A stretch of DNA of 64,000 nt from the NCBI GenBank assembly GCA_024362935.1, contig JANCRA010000019.1, forward strand, positions 774,001 to 838,000, read 5' to 3'. Made by a program: the position numbers and the translations under genes. Shown piece by piece: positions 1 through 12,000 of this stretch. This DNA is from Setophaga petechia (lineage: Eukaryota > Chordata > Aves > Passeriformes > Parulidae). Positions within the stretch are counted from its first letter, which is position 1, and each line of letters begins with the position of its first letter. Below the pieces are notes generated by a model. That model was given only the letters and a program-made list of their open reading frames with translations. It made no database searches and was not told the DNA's origin.

Positions 1-3000
1 GATTCATGAGGATTTCCTAGCAAGGAAAATGATACCATGTAAGAGCTGAATTCATCTCAGCAAGTGGAGTCAGCCAGAGCTGTGCTACTGCTCTCACTGA
101 GGAGTGAGAGGTAAACCCCATGAGCCGGCATTGTTTGGTTCACGGCTTGGAGGACAATAGCACACAAATTCACTGTGTCAAATCTCAGTGTTGGTCTTGT
201 TCTGCCTTTCTGACATCCATCCTGTCTTTCCTCCCCTTTTCTCCAGCAGAAAGTACTCAGCCTGGAACTTGACCTTCTGTGAGATGGCTATGGTTCTGAC
301 ACGTAAGGCGATAATTTATAAAATAAGAGTAAAAAGTGTAAAGATGGACTGGTTGGAAAAAAATGTCCTCTGGCTGGATATAAGAATGTCTGAATATTTG
401 CTCCAATGTGACTGTCACCTATTATTCATCAGGAAGCTACCAGAGACTCAGCTTAAAGAAGAATACGTTTTTATCCTCTGCTTTATTTTCATGCTTACCT
501 TGAGTTTCTGGAATAACTGCAGCAACTTTAAAGCATGACCCATCGTGCCTTTTGTGCTGCACTATGTTCTCAGCCAATTCTGAAAGGCTTCATTCACAAA
601 CCAGCCCCTGCCATGCCAGGGAACCTCTGCAGAGGGAGAAGACGCTGTACACTCAGGTTTTGAAGTGCAGCCTACTGAGGAAAAAAACATTATTCTCTTA
701 GGACTTCACTGCATCCTGCAGGCCTTTCAAGTACAAAACCACAGTGCTTGTAAGCTGTTCTTCTAGTGCTATATATACTTCACAAACTTAGGCTGGAGCC
801 ATAAACAGACCTTGGACCCTGCAGAAACTCCTTTGTGCCACTAGAGATGCACAAAAAGTGACTTAAAACTACTCTGCTGGGGAAGGCAATTGTTTCCCTG
901 AGCCTGGACCATGGGCAAACATTTGTGAGACATTACCAAGGACTTAAGGCATCTTACAGGTTGTTGTCCTTAAACATATGCATGTTTTGGAAAGCAAGTA
1001 CAAAATCTACCCTGTGATGATTCTCTCCCACTTCATGGCTGTATTTGTTATTTATTTCAGTCAAAAGGCTGAAGGGGATTGCACAACAGCAAAACAGAAT
1101 AAGGGCTTGTGTACTTGCAGGTCATATACAGTTGTTTCATGAAATGTGCAGTTGTGTAAAGCACCTACAGTTAGGATTTCTTCTGGTGAATTGCCTCTGA
1201 CAGTGAAGTGAGGTACTTTTCTTCATTAGCTTGCTCATGACAACCTCATGTTGAATATTTTATACATTCATAAGGGAGTTACAGACACATGCATGCTTTT
1301 CTGTCTCGTCTGCAAGGTTATTCCATCTTCAAAAATAAATAAGAAAATTGTGATTATCCTGTGGTGATTTACTGTACTACCACTAAATTGCATGGAAAAG
1401 GATTTTTAGTTCTTCTTTAAATGAAAATCATAACACAGCTACATAGAGGTCACCAGTGTCTCCATGGCAATTCTCGGATGTGTAAACAGGTAGTCAATAA
1501 AAATTTTCAGTGAAATAATTTTCCGAGTTTCCTTTCCTGTTTAACAACCCTATCTGTTGAGCTGCCATCTCACCTGAGCTGTGAGGTCTCTAGGGCAGGC
1601 TGTGTGTGTGCACAGTGCCTAGGGGGATGTCCTCTAACCAATATCTTCAGTTCTCACTTAGAAGAAATAGGTCAAGCAGTATGATTGGCACATACCAGGA
1701 TGGTGACCAGTGAAACCACAGTGTTGCTTTGCTGCTATAATATTATCCTAGGGAAATATTCCTGCTCTTCTGTGACATAAAATGTGAGAGGAAAACAACT
1801 TTCCCTGCTGGCAAAGAGAGACAGGAATGGAGTTAGGGTAGACCTCTGGATGGCACTGTACTTTGTAGGCAGAAGAAGTTGGCAGAAATGGATGCATCAT
1901 TTAACACAAATGTACTTGTGCTAAAAACTGATCAATTTATCTGGCATAAAGGAAGACTCTATTTCTACTATCAAGATCTGAAGGCATAATTACATGAGCC
2001 ACAGCACTTGGAAGGATGTTCAATGCAGACATAAATTTATTAGAAAGCAGAGAAAACACATTTGCATACTGATTTAATATTTCTAGAGAAAGAATTATAT
2101 CCATTATGCCAAAATAAGAATTTAAATTATCTAATACGAAATGCTGAAATTTAATGAATGATTTAATAACATCATTGGCATTAGCACAGATGGCTCACCA
2201 TGCTGGTTCTTGACCCTGACTGGTATAATGGGAATGGTTGAGAAATGCCACACATTTCTATTACACAGTATTATCCTGGGTGCCTGCACAGACTTGCAAT
2301 GCAGAAGTTCTAGTGCCAAAGCAAGAAAGTTATCACTTATGTTTCAAGTGCAGAGGAAAAGCCTTGTGATTTATAACAACTGCTGAATGTCTTAGAACAA
2401 CAGAAAGAATCTTTGTTCTCTGAAAGTCACACATTGCCCTGAAGTCATATGAAACAAACCAGAAGTTCCTATGGATCATTACTGCTAATAAAATATTTCT
2501 TTCGGGCGGGGGGGGATTGACAATGAGCTCTAAAGCTGATGGGATGGGCAGTAGTCTAAGCCTAAAAAGGAAGTAGTATTTGAGTGCTTTCTGTAACCTT
2601 TAGCCCGACTTTGGTTATCTTTGAAGGATGCAAAAATTTAAAAAATAGCTGGACATTTTCTAAAATATCTGTAATTTGTACATGCTAATAATTAATGAGA
2701 TGAGCACTTATGTGTATCTAAGTGAGGCCAAAAATCACTCTGTTTAAATATCTGATTTGGTTAACTGTGTAGTCTTATGAATTAGCAGAACCTGTGCTTT
2801 GGGGAATAGGTAGAAAAAGGAGGAACGGGGGTTGGTCACTGGGGCAAAGCTGCGAAGGCTGGACTGTTACCAAAATAAATGTTTGGCAAATTATACCCTT
2901 AAAATCTGATAGATAGCAATCTAGGTAAACCAGAGGACCTATTTAAGACCAGTTGTTTTGTTATGAGAATAGCAAAGCTTCAGCTGCCTCAGGTTGAGTA

Positions 3001-6000
3001 CTAATTTGTCTTGACAGTGAGAACTGACTCCTTAGAAAATTTAAATGTATCATTTATAGTTAGAATATGAGGGACTTCAGAAAAACTTTTCACAAAATTT
3101 GTGAGCATGCAGATGACCTTCCTGCTTCATTCTGCATTTCAGATTTTCTAAACAAGCAGATAATTGTTATTATTTTAATGTTTAATTCAATAGTGCCTTT
3201 TCTGGTTTCATCAGAACAGGGAATTATCATAAAAAGCAAGAGAACAAGGATAAAACTCTGATTCCCCTGAAGTTCTTGACAAAATTATCATTGATTTAAA
3301 GAGGAAGGAGATGTGTTTTTTTCCCCCAGTGCTTATCTACATCCTTGCAAAACATAAGTTTATTTAAATTTTGTGCTAGGATACATCTAGAGCTGCCAAG
3401 CCTCCTTCAAACAGCAATGTCTCAGCTGCTATTTCTCCATACAAAGGCAATTACAGATTTTCCTCTGACATCTGTGTGTATGTTTCAAGGCTGAACTAGA
3501 GTGAGGCTTGGTTAAACACCGTTTGTGGCAGTGGGGTTACCTTGCGTGCGACAGTCCTCACCTCTGCTTTCATCTCCCCCTGAGAGCAGCCCCTTTGATG
3601 CCTTCAGTAGAATGACTTATCCCAACACCTTTTCACACAGATTGCACAGTGAACCTCAGAGCAGTGAACCAGAGGGTAAATTTGCTTTCTGTAAGAGTTT
3701 GCTTTTGTTGGAGAGCGCGACTGAGACAGTGGGTCAGGAGATACTGCTTCCATCTTTAAAGCTCTGTTGCCTGGTAGGGGCTTGTGACTAGTTTGACAAG
3801 GCTAGATCAGACATTCAGTATTGTACATCATTGTAGTTAGCAAGTTAACTCTTAGAAGAGGTACTTTACCATAGTTTAAAGCCAGCATTTGACCTACCTT
3901 CAAAGACAGTAACTGTTGTCTTTTAGCACACAGGGCCTTTGGAAGTTGCACAACTTTCATCTTGGTGTCATGGACTGTGGTGAAATGTGTTGTCTCTATC
4001 TGATAAATGCAAAAAGCAGCAACAGAATTGTGAAGAATTCTCCCTGAAGTCTAATGATCTGTTATTCATCACTGTTTATCAGTGCCCCTACTGTATATTT
4101 GCTGTGCTGTCATGGAAACAGCCATTCCACCAACTGATTAAGAGAAAATTAAAGTGACACTGTCAAGAAAAGCATATGTTAGAAATTAATTTCTTACCTG
4201 CTTCACAAAAAATAAGTCCCCCAAATATTTTTAATTCGTAATAATCTTATTTACATTCATGTTTTGTGGAAAAAAGTAAAGACAGAAGCTATTTGATAAA
4301 TTCAGAAACCAAAAAAAACACCAAACAAAAACCCCACCTGTATACAATAAATAACAACTGAATTTGCAAGTGAATTTAATAAAATTCGTTCATTATACTT
4401 TACTTTGGTTGTTTTCCAGTCCTCCCACAAGAGCAGACAACTCAACCTAGTTCTGTATGCCAAGTATTTTATATAGCACAAAAAGGCACAGTAGTGCCAT
4501 TATGGCACATTGGTACATAAGGGGACCTTGTCCCATACTGGCTCTACACTCTGTCTCAAATAATCAGGATAAAGTTTCTTCTTCAATGGGGCAGTTTCCC
4601 AGCAGTAGTGGAGGTACTCTGCTTTCCTTGTCTTTCTCTCTCTTCCCATCCCAGCTCCAGCTTTGTCCCACATTTTCATTACACTGGCATAAGTATGCAT
4701 TTGATCTTCCTGTAATGTGAAGAAACTATACTTACTGGATTTTTCTTTTTTCTTGAGTCTGGTCAGATGACCATCAATCCTACTGTATAGAAAATGAGGA
4801 CAGTATCTATACCTAGAATTGCAACCTCAGCTAAGCATTTGGATCCACAATGTAACTGCAAGGACAAGGAGGCCTCCAACATGATGTAGTGTAAACCTTC
4901 TCACTCATCTAACTCTTAAAAACTATAGTATTTCTTTGACTGGAAAATTGTTCCACTCCATCAGCCCCAGTAGCGTTCCTCAAGAGTAGCAGGCTCCTCT
5001 GCCACATTTCCAGCGTGTCCTCCCTTGCCATTGAAGTCTATTCTGCCCCCTACTCATGTGGAGGCAGGCAGATATGCAATGGTAGAGTCAAGCTGTGCAG
5101 ATTTTCCTGTCCTGGGGGACTCTGCTAGCACTTTGTGTCTGTGTTAGAGCTTCTTGTTGTTGCCTTAGCAGTGCAAAAAGCTGTGCTGCACAAGGGAATC
5201 TATCTAACAGACCCTTGCTAAAATGTTGCTCACGTGAAGACAACACAAAAGCCATCCCCAAAGTCACTAGAGTCAAACTCTAAAACTAGACAGAAAATAA
5301 AAGGAGATCAAAGCCTGGATGGATAACTCTCCCTCTACTATTCTTACATTCAGATGAAGAAGGTGAGGCAATAAGTCAGTGCTAATATGTGTGGAGACCT
5401 GGAATGTGCTTCATCATTCTCCAGCGATCTACGGTCAAGAAAAAGGGCTGATGAAAGTAATTATTTATAGCAAGCATAACAACAGTGCTAGTTAAAGCTC
5501 AATAGCTGTCACGATGACTTTAACAAAAGCTTGTGAGAGTCATACCAATTTGATGGTGTCTTAAAGGGAGCTGAACTGTATAGAACTGCAGTTTTGTTTC
5601 TGATACCAAGGAGATCATCACGGTAACAGCAGTAATCAAAATGAATGAACCCTACAGAGATAAAATGAGTATAGAGCTGTCAACATTTTTTTTTCTCTTG
5701 CTCTGGTTGAACCCCAAGAAGAGGGTACTGAATAAGAATTCACTACAACTATCAAGCACAGTGCAGTCTGTGTGAGGCTTTCACTTGTTCTACTCACCTG
5801 GGAGTACCTAACCTTATCCACAGAAAAAAGAGTCATTAAAAAAAAGGGTTTTTTTAATTATTACTTGGGTTTATGACCTATATTTAAAGATGTATTTCAG
5901 TTTTGCTTATGCTAAGGCTGAGGTTCAATGTGTAGCACTCAGTCCCACAAAGTACCTTCACCCATTCAGTACAGACAATGTTGGCTTACTGCCATCTCCA

Positions 6001-6552
6001 TACACGTGAATTATTTTTTAACTCTCTCAGCAGCAGTCTAAACTAAAATATCACACTTATACAGCAGCATTAATTTACTTCAGGAACAGAACAGTGAAAG
6101 TTATGGTCCTGCAACAAAGTTATCCTTTGGTCCCAGGATAATTGTTAGGATCACTTTTGTCCTTTCCTGTTGTGTCCCACAATCTTCTCCAAATGACCTC
6201 CACTGATACTCCCCGTCTTCAGAAGCTTCAGACATCTGTGTCACTTTTTTATCAAACAACACAGATGCTGAATTTATTTCAAAAGGTAATTCGAGACGTC
6301 TCTAGTGACTTTGTATGGCTTTCAAAGCACTAAACATATTAGCTTCATCTAATGTAAGACACCAGACCTACAGCTTGCCTCTGATTCAGATGTACTTTGC
6401 ATCTTTGAAGCCTTGAAGTAATCTAATCATGTACGGATGTATGGGTGTGTGCAAGTCTGCAGCAGCCAAAACAATCTTTAACTTTTTAACTTTGGTCTGG
6501 ATTCTTCATAATCAGCCTGTGAATTTGTCCATTTCTTTACTTTTACAGTAAC
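1..6552. other. Unique non-coding sequence, no gene recognised
   Basis: This AT-rich, CpG-poor stretch holds only short, scattered open frames on both strands with no recognisable protein motif. I see no exon with convincing flanking splice signals and no RNA gene. The only compositional landmark is a G-rich spot at 2504-2515 (GGG, one C, then eight G). The sequence reads like ordinary intergenic or intronic avian DNA. A conserved element could be hidden here; single-sequence inspection would not reveal it. Confidence 0.6.
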
Positions 6553-6576
6553 TTTTTTTTTTTTTTTTTTTTTTTT
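6553..6576 (+). repeat. Poly-T homopolymer, 24 bases
   Basis: An uninterrupted run of 24 T ends about 15-20 bases before the first recognisable CR1 sequence. It may be a plain homopolymer, or the A-tail of a small insertion on the minus strand. CR1 elements do not carry poly-A tails, so it is probably not part of the CR1 copy that follows. Length is likely to vary between individuals and is hard to sequence accurately. Confidence 0.9.
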
Positions 6577-6589
6577 AATGAACTAGTAA

Positions 6590-7036
6590 TGTGCACTTGC
6601 AGTAGAGAAAGCCAGCCAGGTCCTGAGCTGCATCTAAAGCAGTGTGGCCAGCAGAGAGAGGGAGGTGATTCTGCCCCTCTACTCTGCACTGGTGAGATCC
6701 CACCTGAAGTGCTGTGCTCAGTTCAGGGTCCACAGTACAGGAAAGGTGAGGATCCTGGAGTGGATCCAGAGGAAGGTCACAAAGCTGACCAGAGGGATGG
6801 AGCACCTCTCCTGTGAGAAAAGGCTGAGAGACTTGGGGTTTTTAAGCCTGGAGGAGAGAAAGCTGCAGGGAGATGTTATTGTGGCCTTTAAATATTTAAA
6901 GGCAGCATATAAGAAAGATGGGGATAGACTTTTTATTAGGGTTTGCTGAGATAGAAGTTGTCCCTGTTCCTTGTGGGGGACGCTGGACTAGATGACCTTT
7001 AAAGGTCCCTTTCAACACAAACTATTGTATGATTCA
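6590..7036 (+). mobile_element. CR1 LINE retrotransposon, 5'-truncated copy with its 3' end
   Basis: This is a copy of chicken repeat 1 (CR1), the dominant non-LTR retrotransposon of birds. Its order matches the CR1 3' half: the end of ORF2 (6620-6945), then the 3' untranslated tip with the 'ggactagatgacctttaaaggtccctt' type signature near 6987-7013 and a degenerate tail at 7020-7036. As is usual for CR1, it is truncated at its 5' end. The terminal part of ORF2 and most of the 3' UTR are missing between about 6950 and 6975, so this copy carries an internal deletion as well. It cannot be autonomous. Identification is from the family pattern as I remember it; the exact subfamily would need a repeat library. 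Confidence 0.93.
6644..6949 (+). pseudogene. Remnant of CR1 ORF2 C-terminal region
   Basis: This open frame of 101 codons lies inside the CR1 copy and is a decayed fragment of ORF2, the endonuclease/reverse transcriptase polyprotein. The part present corresponds to the conserved region after the reverse transcriptase catalytic core: a 'LPLYSALVRSHL' block near residues 11-22, then 'RKVTKLTRGMEHL' and 'EKRLRDLGFLSLEERKLQGD' (about residues 43-78). The catalytic FADD region and the endonuclease are absent, being upstream of the truncation. The frame stops just where the internal deletion begins. There is no sign of host use. It is the best-preserved coding remnant in the window, which suggests a relatively young copy. 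Confidence 0.85.
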
Positions 7037-9034
7037 GTAAATATCAAAAGGGATAAAAATGTCATAAATCTGTATATAGTTCAAGCTGATATTCTATTTC
7101 TACTGACAATATTATAGTATTTTTGCATTAATGATGTCTTGAGATACTTGCAATGATGATTAGTCATTCATATGCTAACTTCTTTAACTGTGTTTCACAA
7201 CATTAGGCATACATTTATTTTTATACAGTTTATGATCACACAGTCCATTTTATCCTTATTTTTAGAACCAGGAGTTTTAACAAACCAAACATTAAAGAAA
7301 AGCTGCAAGAGCTGCTTGACCGTCAGTATTAATTGTAGGAACATTGAATTGATAAACCTATATGTGATTAATGTGATATCAGTTGTCCTTGGAATATTCT
7401 TCTCTTTTGCCTTGAATCTGGGTGATGTGTCACCCAGAGTTTTGAGCTCCCTACTGTGCTGGAATTTTATTTCAGAACTAATTGCAATCCTACTCTGAAT
7501 TCTGAGAGACTGTCTTTTCTTGTTAAAATTAAACTACAGTATACTACCTCCCATACTGCACCCACTGCAATTTTTTTATGTGTATGTACATGGACAGCTT
7601 ATCAGTGGCCAGACCTCATTCCAACACTTATAAAACAGTAGGAAGATGAACTATTCTGCCAGTTTATTACTTAAGAAGGTGTGCATTACACAGAAAAATG
7701 TGGAGGACACAAAGGGCAGACCACAGTGTTTCCATCGCACTGAGAACGCCCCTTCAATGCTACTTGCTTTCTGCTGAGGGTGCTTAACTCTCAAACACAC
7801 TGCTTGCTGTGAGATCACCTGGCTGCAGGATGACAGCCCAGGTGTCCTTGTCCCCTGCCAAGGGTGCCATGGCCGTTCTGCCTTGCCCCTTGTATCAGGC
7901 ACCCTGACAACAACCACCACTCCAGCTGCAGCAAAGGGTTTTGCAAAGCAAACCTACCGGGTTTTATAGGAATTTTATATTAAACACTAGATGTCACTGG
8001 CATACTCTTAACACAGTTTGTTGGAATTGACTGTACAGTGCTTGCTCAGTCCCTCACCCAAATGCAGAAGCTTTTTTGGTGCCTATGCCTCACTGGCAGA
8101 GACACCCCCCTCTACAAAATCCTCCTCAGGTCAGGTGTGGAGGTGCTTTCAGTGCCCTCACTACCCAAACAATGTACTTGCTTGGGAAGCAGCAAGTGCA
8201 AGTGTTTTCAGAACAGTGGGTTTTGCTGCATTTGTGTATTCTCATTGGTCTCAGACAAACATGTTAGTACAGGAAAAAAGTACAAGTTACCCAGGAAGAG
8301 AAGAATTTATTACCCTGTTATCCTTCCATTAAGGAAAAAAAAACTAATCCACAGGGTTCTGTCCCTTCTCTGAAGGAGAATGGTTGTCCAGCACAGCAAT
8401 CAGGTCATACCTGTTCACCCATGCTGTGAATAGCAAAAAAACAGATTTTCTTTAGAAAGGCCATAAACAAGAAAAGCACTTTAATTCCTGTGTAATCAAA
8501 TTCAAATATTGCCAGAGGCTTTGTTTTAGAAAATTACCTTGATCATGAAATAAGATCTGAATAAATCATCTTGGTTATTTTTCTATCCTTTGGGCACATT
8601 TTAACAACTTCTTTGTAACAGGGCTTATGCAACAGACTCCTGAGTCATGATGCAGGTTCAAACTCTCTGTGCAGGCTTTTCCTCTCTCTCCCTCTCTCCA
8701 GCGAGTCTGTGACTGGTCACAGCAGCCTGGAACCGTGGCATGGCCAAGGTAAACAAAAACAGTGCCCAGTGGCAAACTAGAAGGTACATTTCAGCTTGTA
8801 TGATAGCCTTTGGAAAGAACTGAGGCATCCTCTTCTCAGGACCTACTGCCAGACATTGGGAAATGTGCAGAGTGAAGTGCAGCCTGGCAACAGGCAGGAC
8901 AGCAGCTGTCCCTCGGTGCAGAAGTCAAGGAGAGCTGAAAGCGATCTGGCATGTATGAGAGTGTATCTAAGAACTGGCAGAAGACTTTCCCTGCCTATTT
9001 TGTTTGGGTTTTTTGTGGGTTTGTTTTTCCTTCA
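7037..9034. other. Unique non-coding sequence
   Basis: No gene or dispersed repeat is recognised. Open frames at 8018-8373 overlap in all three forward frames, which is what low stop-codon density in C-rich sequence gives by chance. A short CT-rich patch lies at about 8684-8704. Confidence 0.55.
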
Positions 9035-9053
9035 CCCCCCCCCCCCCCCCCCC
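9035..9053 (+). repeat. Poly-C homopolymer, 19 bases
   Basis: Nineteen consecutive C follow a G/T-rich and then T-rich segment (9001-9034) and precede a T/C-rich one. Long C runs are rare in vertebrate DNA. The complementary poly-G strand could form a G-quadruplex, and the C strand an i-motif. It is also a region where base callers and assemblers make length errors. Confidence 0.92.
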
Positions 9054-12000
9054 GCCTTTTCTTTTGTGACCAGAGAGGTGGGGAATTGTCCCCAGTTTTT
9101 CAAAGCATAAAAACAGGTATGGAAACACCTGAGCTCAGGCATCTGACCAACTGTGAGCTAGGTACAATACACTGTGCTAAGAATGGAATTGTTTAATGAC
9201 CTCAGAAAGTCTGAAAACACTTATAAATTCTAGGGTTAGAGCTGAGGTGCTCTTGGTGCCTATCAGATGTGATCACACCCAGCTTTTATTCAGGACACAT
9301 CCTGTGTCCATCTCTGAAAGTTGCATTTACCCAGAAAGGAGGTCCTGAAGCTTCTCTCCATTCTGACACAAGTACTGACTTGTGACATTGGAGTAGTCCT
9401 CATCATTCAGGATAATTTGGGGCATCTGATGCAAGGCAGGAAAGAAATAATTTTATATTACATTCATTCCCTTATCTTAAGGAGCAAATATAGAGTCTCA
9501 TCAGATATCAGCCACATGGAGCAGAATTGCAACCATTACCAACTCAGGAATTGCTCCCTTCCAAAAATGAAAATAGACCCAAACACCCTGTTTCCTTCAG
9601 TTCCACTTCCTTTCCCACACTTCAAATGCTGGATAAGGAATTGGTTTTGTACTGTGCTTTAAAAAGCCACCACCTCTGGCACCAACATAAATAGTGGTTA
9701 TTCCTATAGAGGTCTCTCTATGTTGAAGTAAAAGCAAAAAAGGCAGAGCCCAAGCTCTCTTATTCTGACTAGGCATGAAATGAAAATGAGTGGAAAACAA
9801 ATGATGCTCTTCAAGATAAAACCACTGAGGGATGAAATCTGTAATACACCTTTATTTCTGAATTGTTCACTCTTCCTTTATCCATTCATTGTACAAAGAT
9901 CCCATACAAAAAGCAGGATTTACATGGAAATAAACCAAGTAAAAATGCATATTTAAAATACATTGCAAATTTGTATAGTGGATTAGTATAGAATTTTCTT
10001 TTACAAATTCAATAAATCTTTATTTAAATATGTTGCATTTAGAAAGCAAACTGAGCTTTGGCTTTTTCCAGAACTAACCTGTTATTCTGATCAAAAAGGG
10101 GTACACAAATATTCAAAAATTTTCCAATCTTTTTATTCCCCCTTCCTAATGTGGAGATTCTCATTAATGACCTTTTTGACTCTCAAATGTTGATATAGGT
10201 AAAAAATCACACATTTGAAAATCTAATTCAGCTTTCAAGGATGATAATGTTCATGTGCACATAATTCAGCAAATCACTTGTTTACCTGTCTTGAAGAGCA
10301 TATCTGATCCTCATGGCACAGTGCCACACAAAGGGACATTGATGTCCTCCTGTCTTACTCAAGAAAATTTTCACTAAAACCCTAATGGCAAAGAATTTTC
10401 AAAGTGTAAGTATCCTTCCTAATCCATGTCTCTACATTGCCCTAAATTTATTTCAACAACTTTCAAGTGTTCAGTTTCACTAATAGCAAAATCACAAAAA
10501 AGCTATCAGCATTGTAATTGTATTAACTCCAGTAAACACAGACTTATTTTTTTTCCCAAATTTTTCAACTTTTAAATTTCTGCTGAAGTCCTGATTGACC
10601 AGTGGTACACACTTAATTCTGCAGATAAACTTAATCTACTTGCTCAGAAAGTTAACATGACAGATTATGAAAAACAACCAACCTTTCCTTTGTTTGATGT
10701 ATTTCAACATTATCCATGAAACGTTGATGACACTGAAATCACTAGGAACTCTACAATTAATTTGAACAAAGCCATCATTTTATCTCTGTCTCTCTGTGGA
10801 CTGAGGACAATGTTACTCTTTTAATAAATTTCAGTAATCAATCTTTTTCATTGATTTCCTCGAGAGAGAAGCCTACCCCAAACCTGTTATTCACAAAGTA
10901 ACTAATCTACAGACCTAACAGGCAAATAAATACTCGCTCTTTTGGCACTAGACAGCTCCAACCCTGTATTCAATAGCAATACCAGCAATTCAGAATTCAC
11001 AGAGCAATCTGTAGTGTGTTTGTGACAATCAATCACTCAGCACCATCTGCAGAGTGCAGCAGCTCTGGTGGGGATGCAAAAGGTGGGGTGCCACCTTCTC
11101 CTCCCCATTGTGCTCCTACCCTCCAGTCCTCGTGTGCCCCAGCTCCTGCAGTGCCTCTTTGCTTCCACACCTTGGGGCTATGCTGGTTCTCTGGAATATG
11201 CTGCAGCTTCTTTTGTCCTTCCCATCACCTTCTGCGCAGCGAATCTTGTAGCCTTGGCATTTATAAAGATCTTAGATGATTTAGCCACATACCACGTAAG
11301 CTATTAGACACAGCCTTTTATTTTCAGTTATCAAACTGCAAAACTTTTTTCATCCTCCCTTACAAGCTTGGGTTATTAGCAGACCCATCTGTGAGATTCA
11401 CCAGCCTGTGTGATTAACACACCCATCTGCTTCAAATCTGTTGATAATCCGCAGATCAAAGTCCCACTTGACTGTGGTCATTAACACCTTTCAGCACAAG
11501 AATATAATTCAAATATACTTTTGCTAAGATTTAATTTTTTTTTTTAATGCTAAGAATCTGTTTCAGATGACTGTTTTCTCAAGGAAATTCCAGGTGCTTA
11601 GAGGCTCTTGACAAGCAAGTGAAAAAGAGGTTTTGGTGGTATAGAATCTGGGGTACATTTCTTTAACTGTTTATTCTTCAAAGAAACAAAAGGGGGAGAC
11701 TCACACCTTTCCCCAGTTATCCTGTATCCCAGCTTCAATATCTGCAGCACAAACAGTATTTTCTTCGCACGAAATGTCTTGTACTTCAAACTCCCTTTCC
11801 ATTTTCAGTACCTCTCAGGACTTCTTGGTAACTGAGCTTCCCTATTTATTAAATGTGACAAAATGTTTCTTTCTCAGAACAGCAAAGTGCTCACGTTGGC
11901 TATCAGCCTCCGCTGCTTTAGTTTGGAAATTATGTAATGCAAATGGTAAAGATTTTTCTGTCCCTTCATGCTCCAGGACAGCCACAAATTAACATTTGTT

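Noticed and set aside
11016..11307. Three overlapping forward open frames
   Set aside because: All three frames are open at once, which reflects scarcity of stop codons in pyrimidine-rich sequence, not coding.
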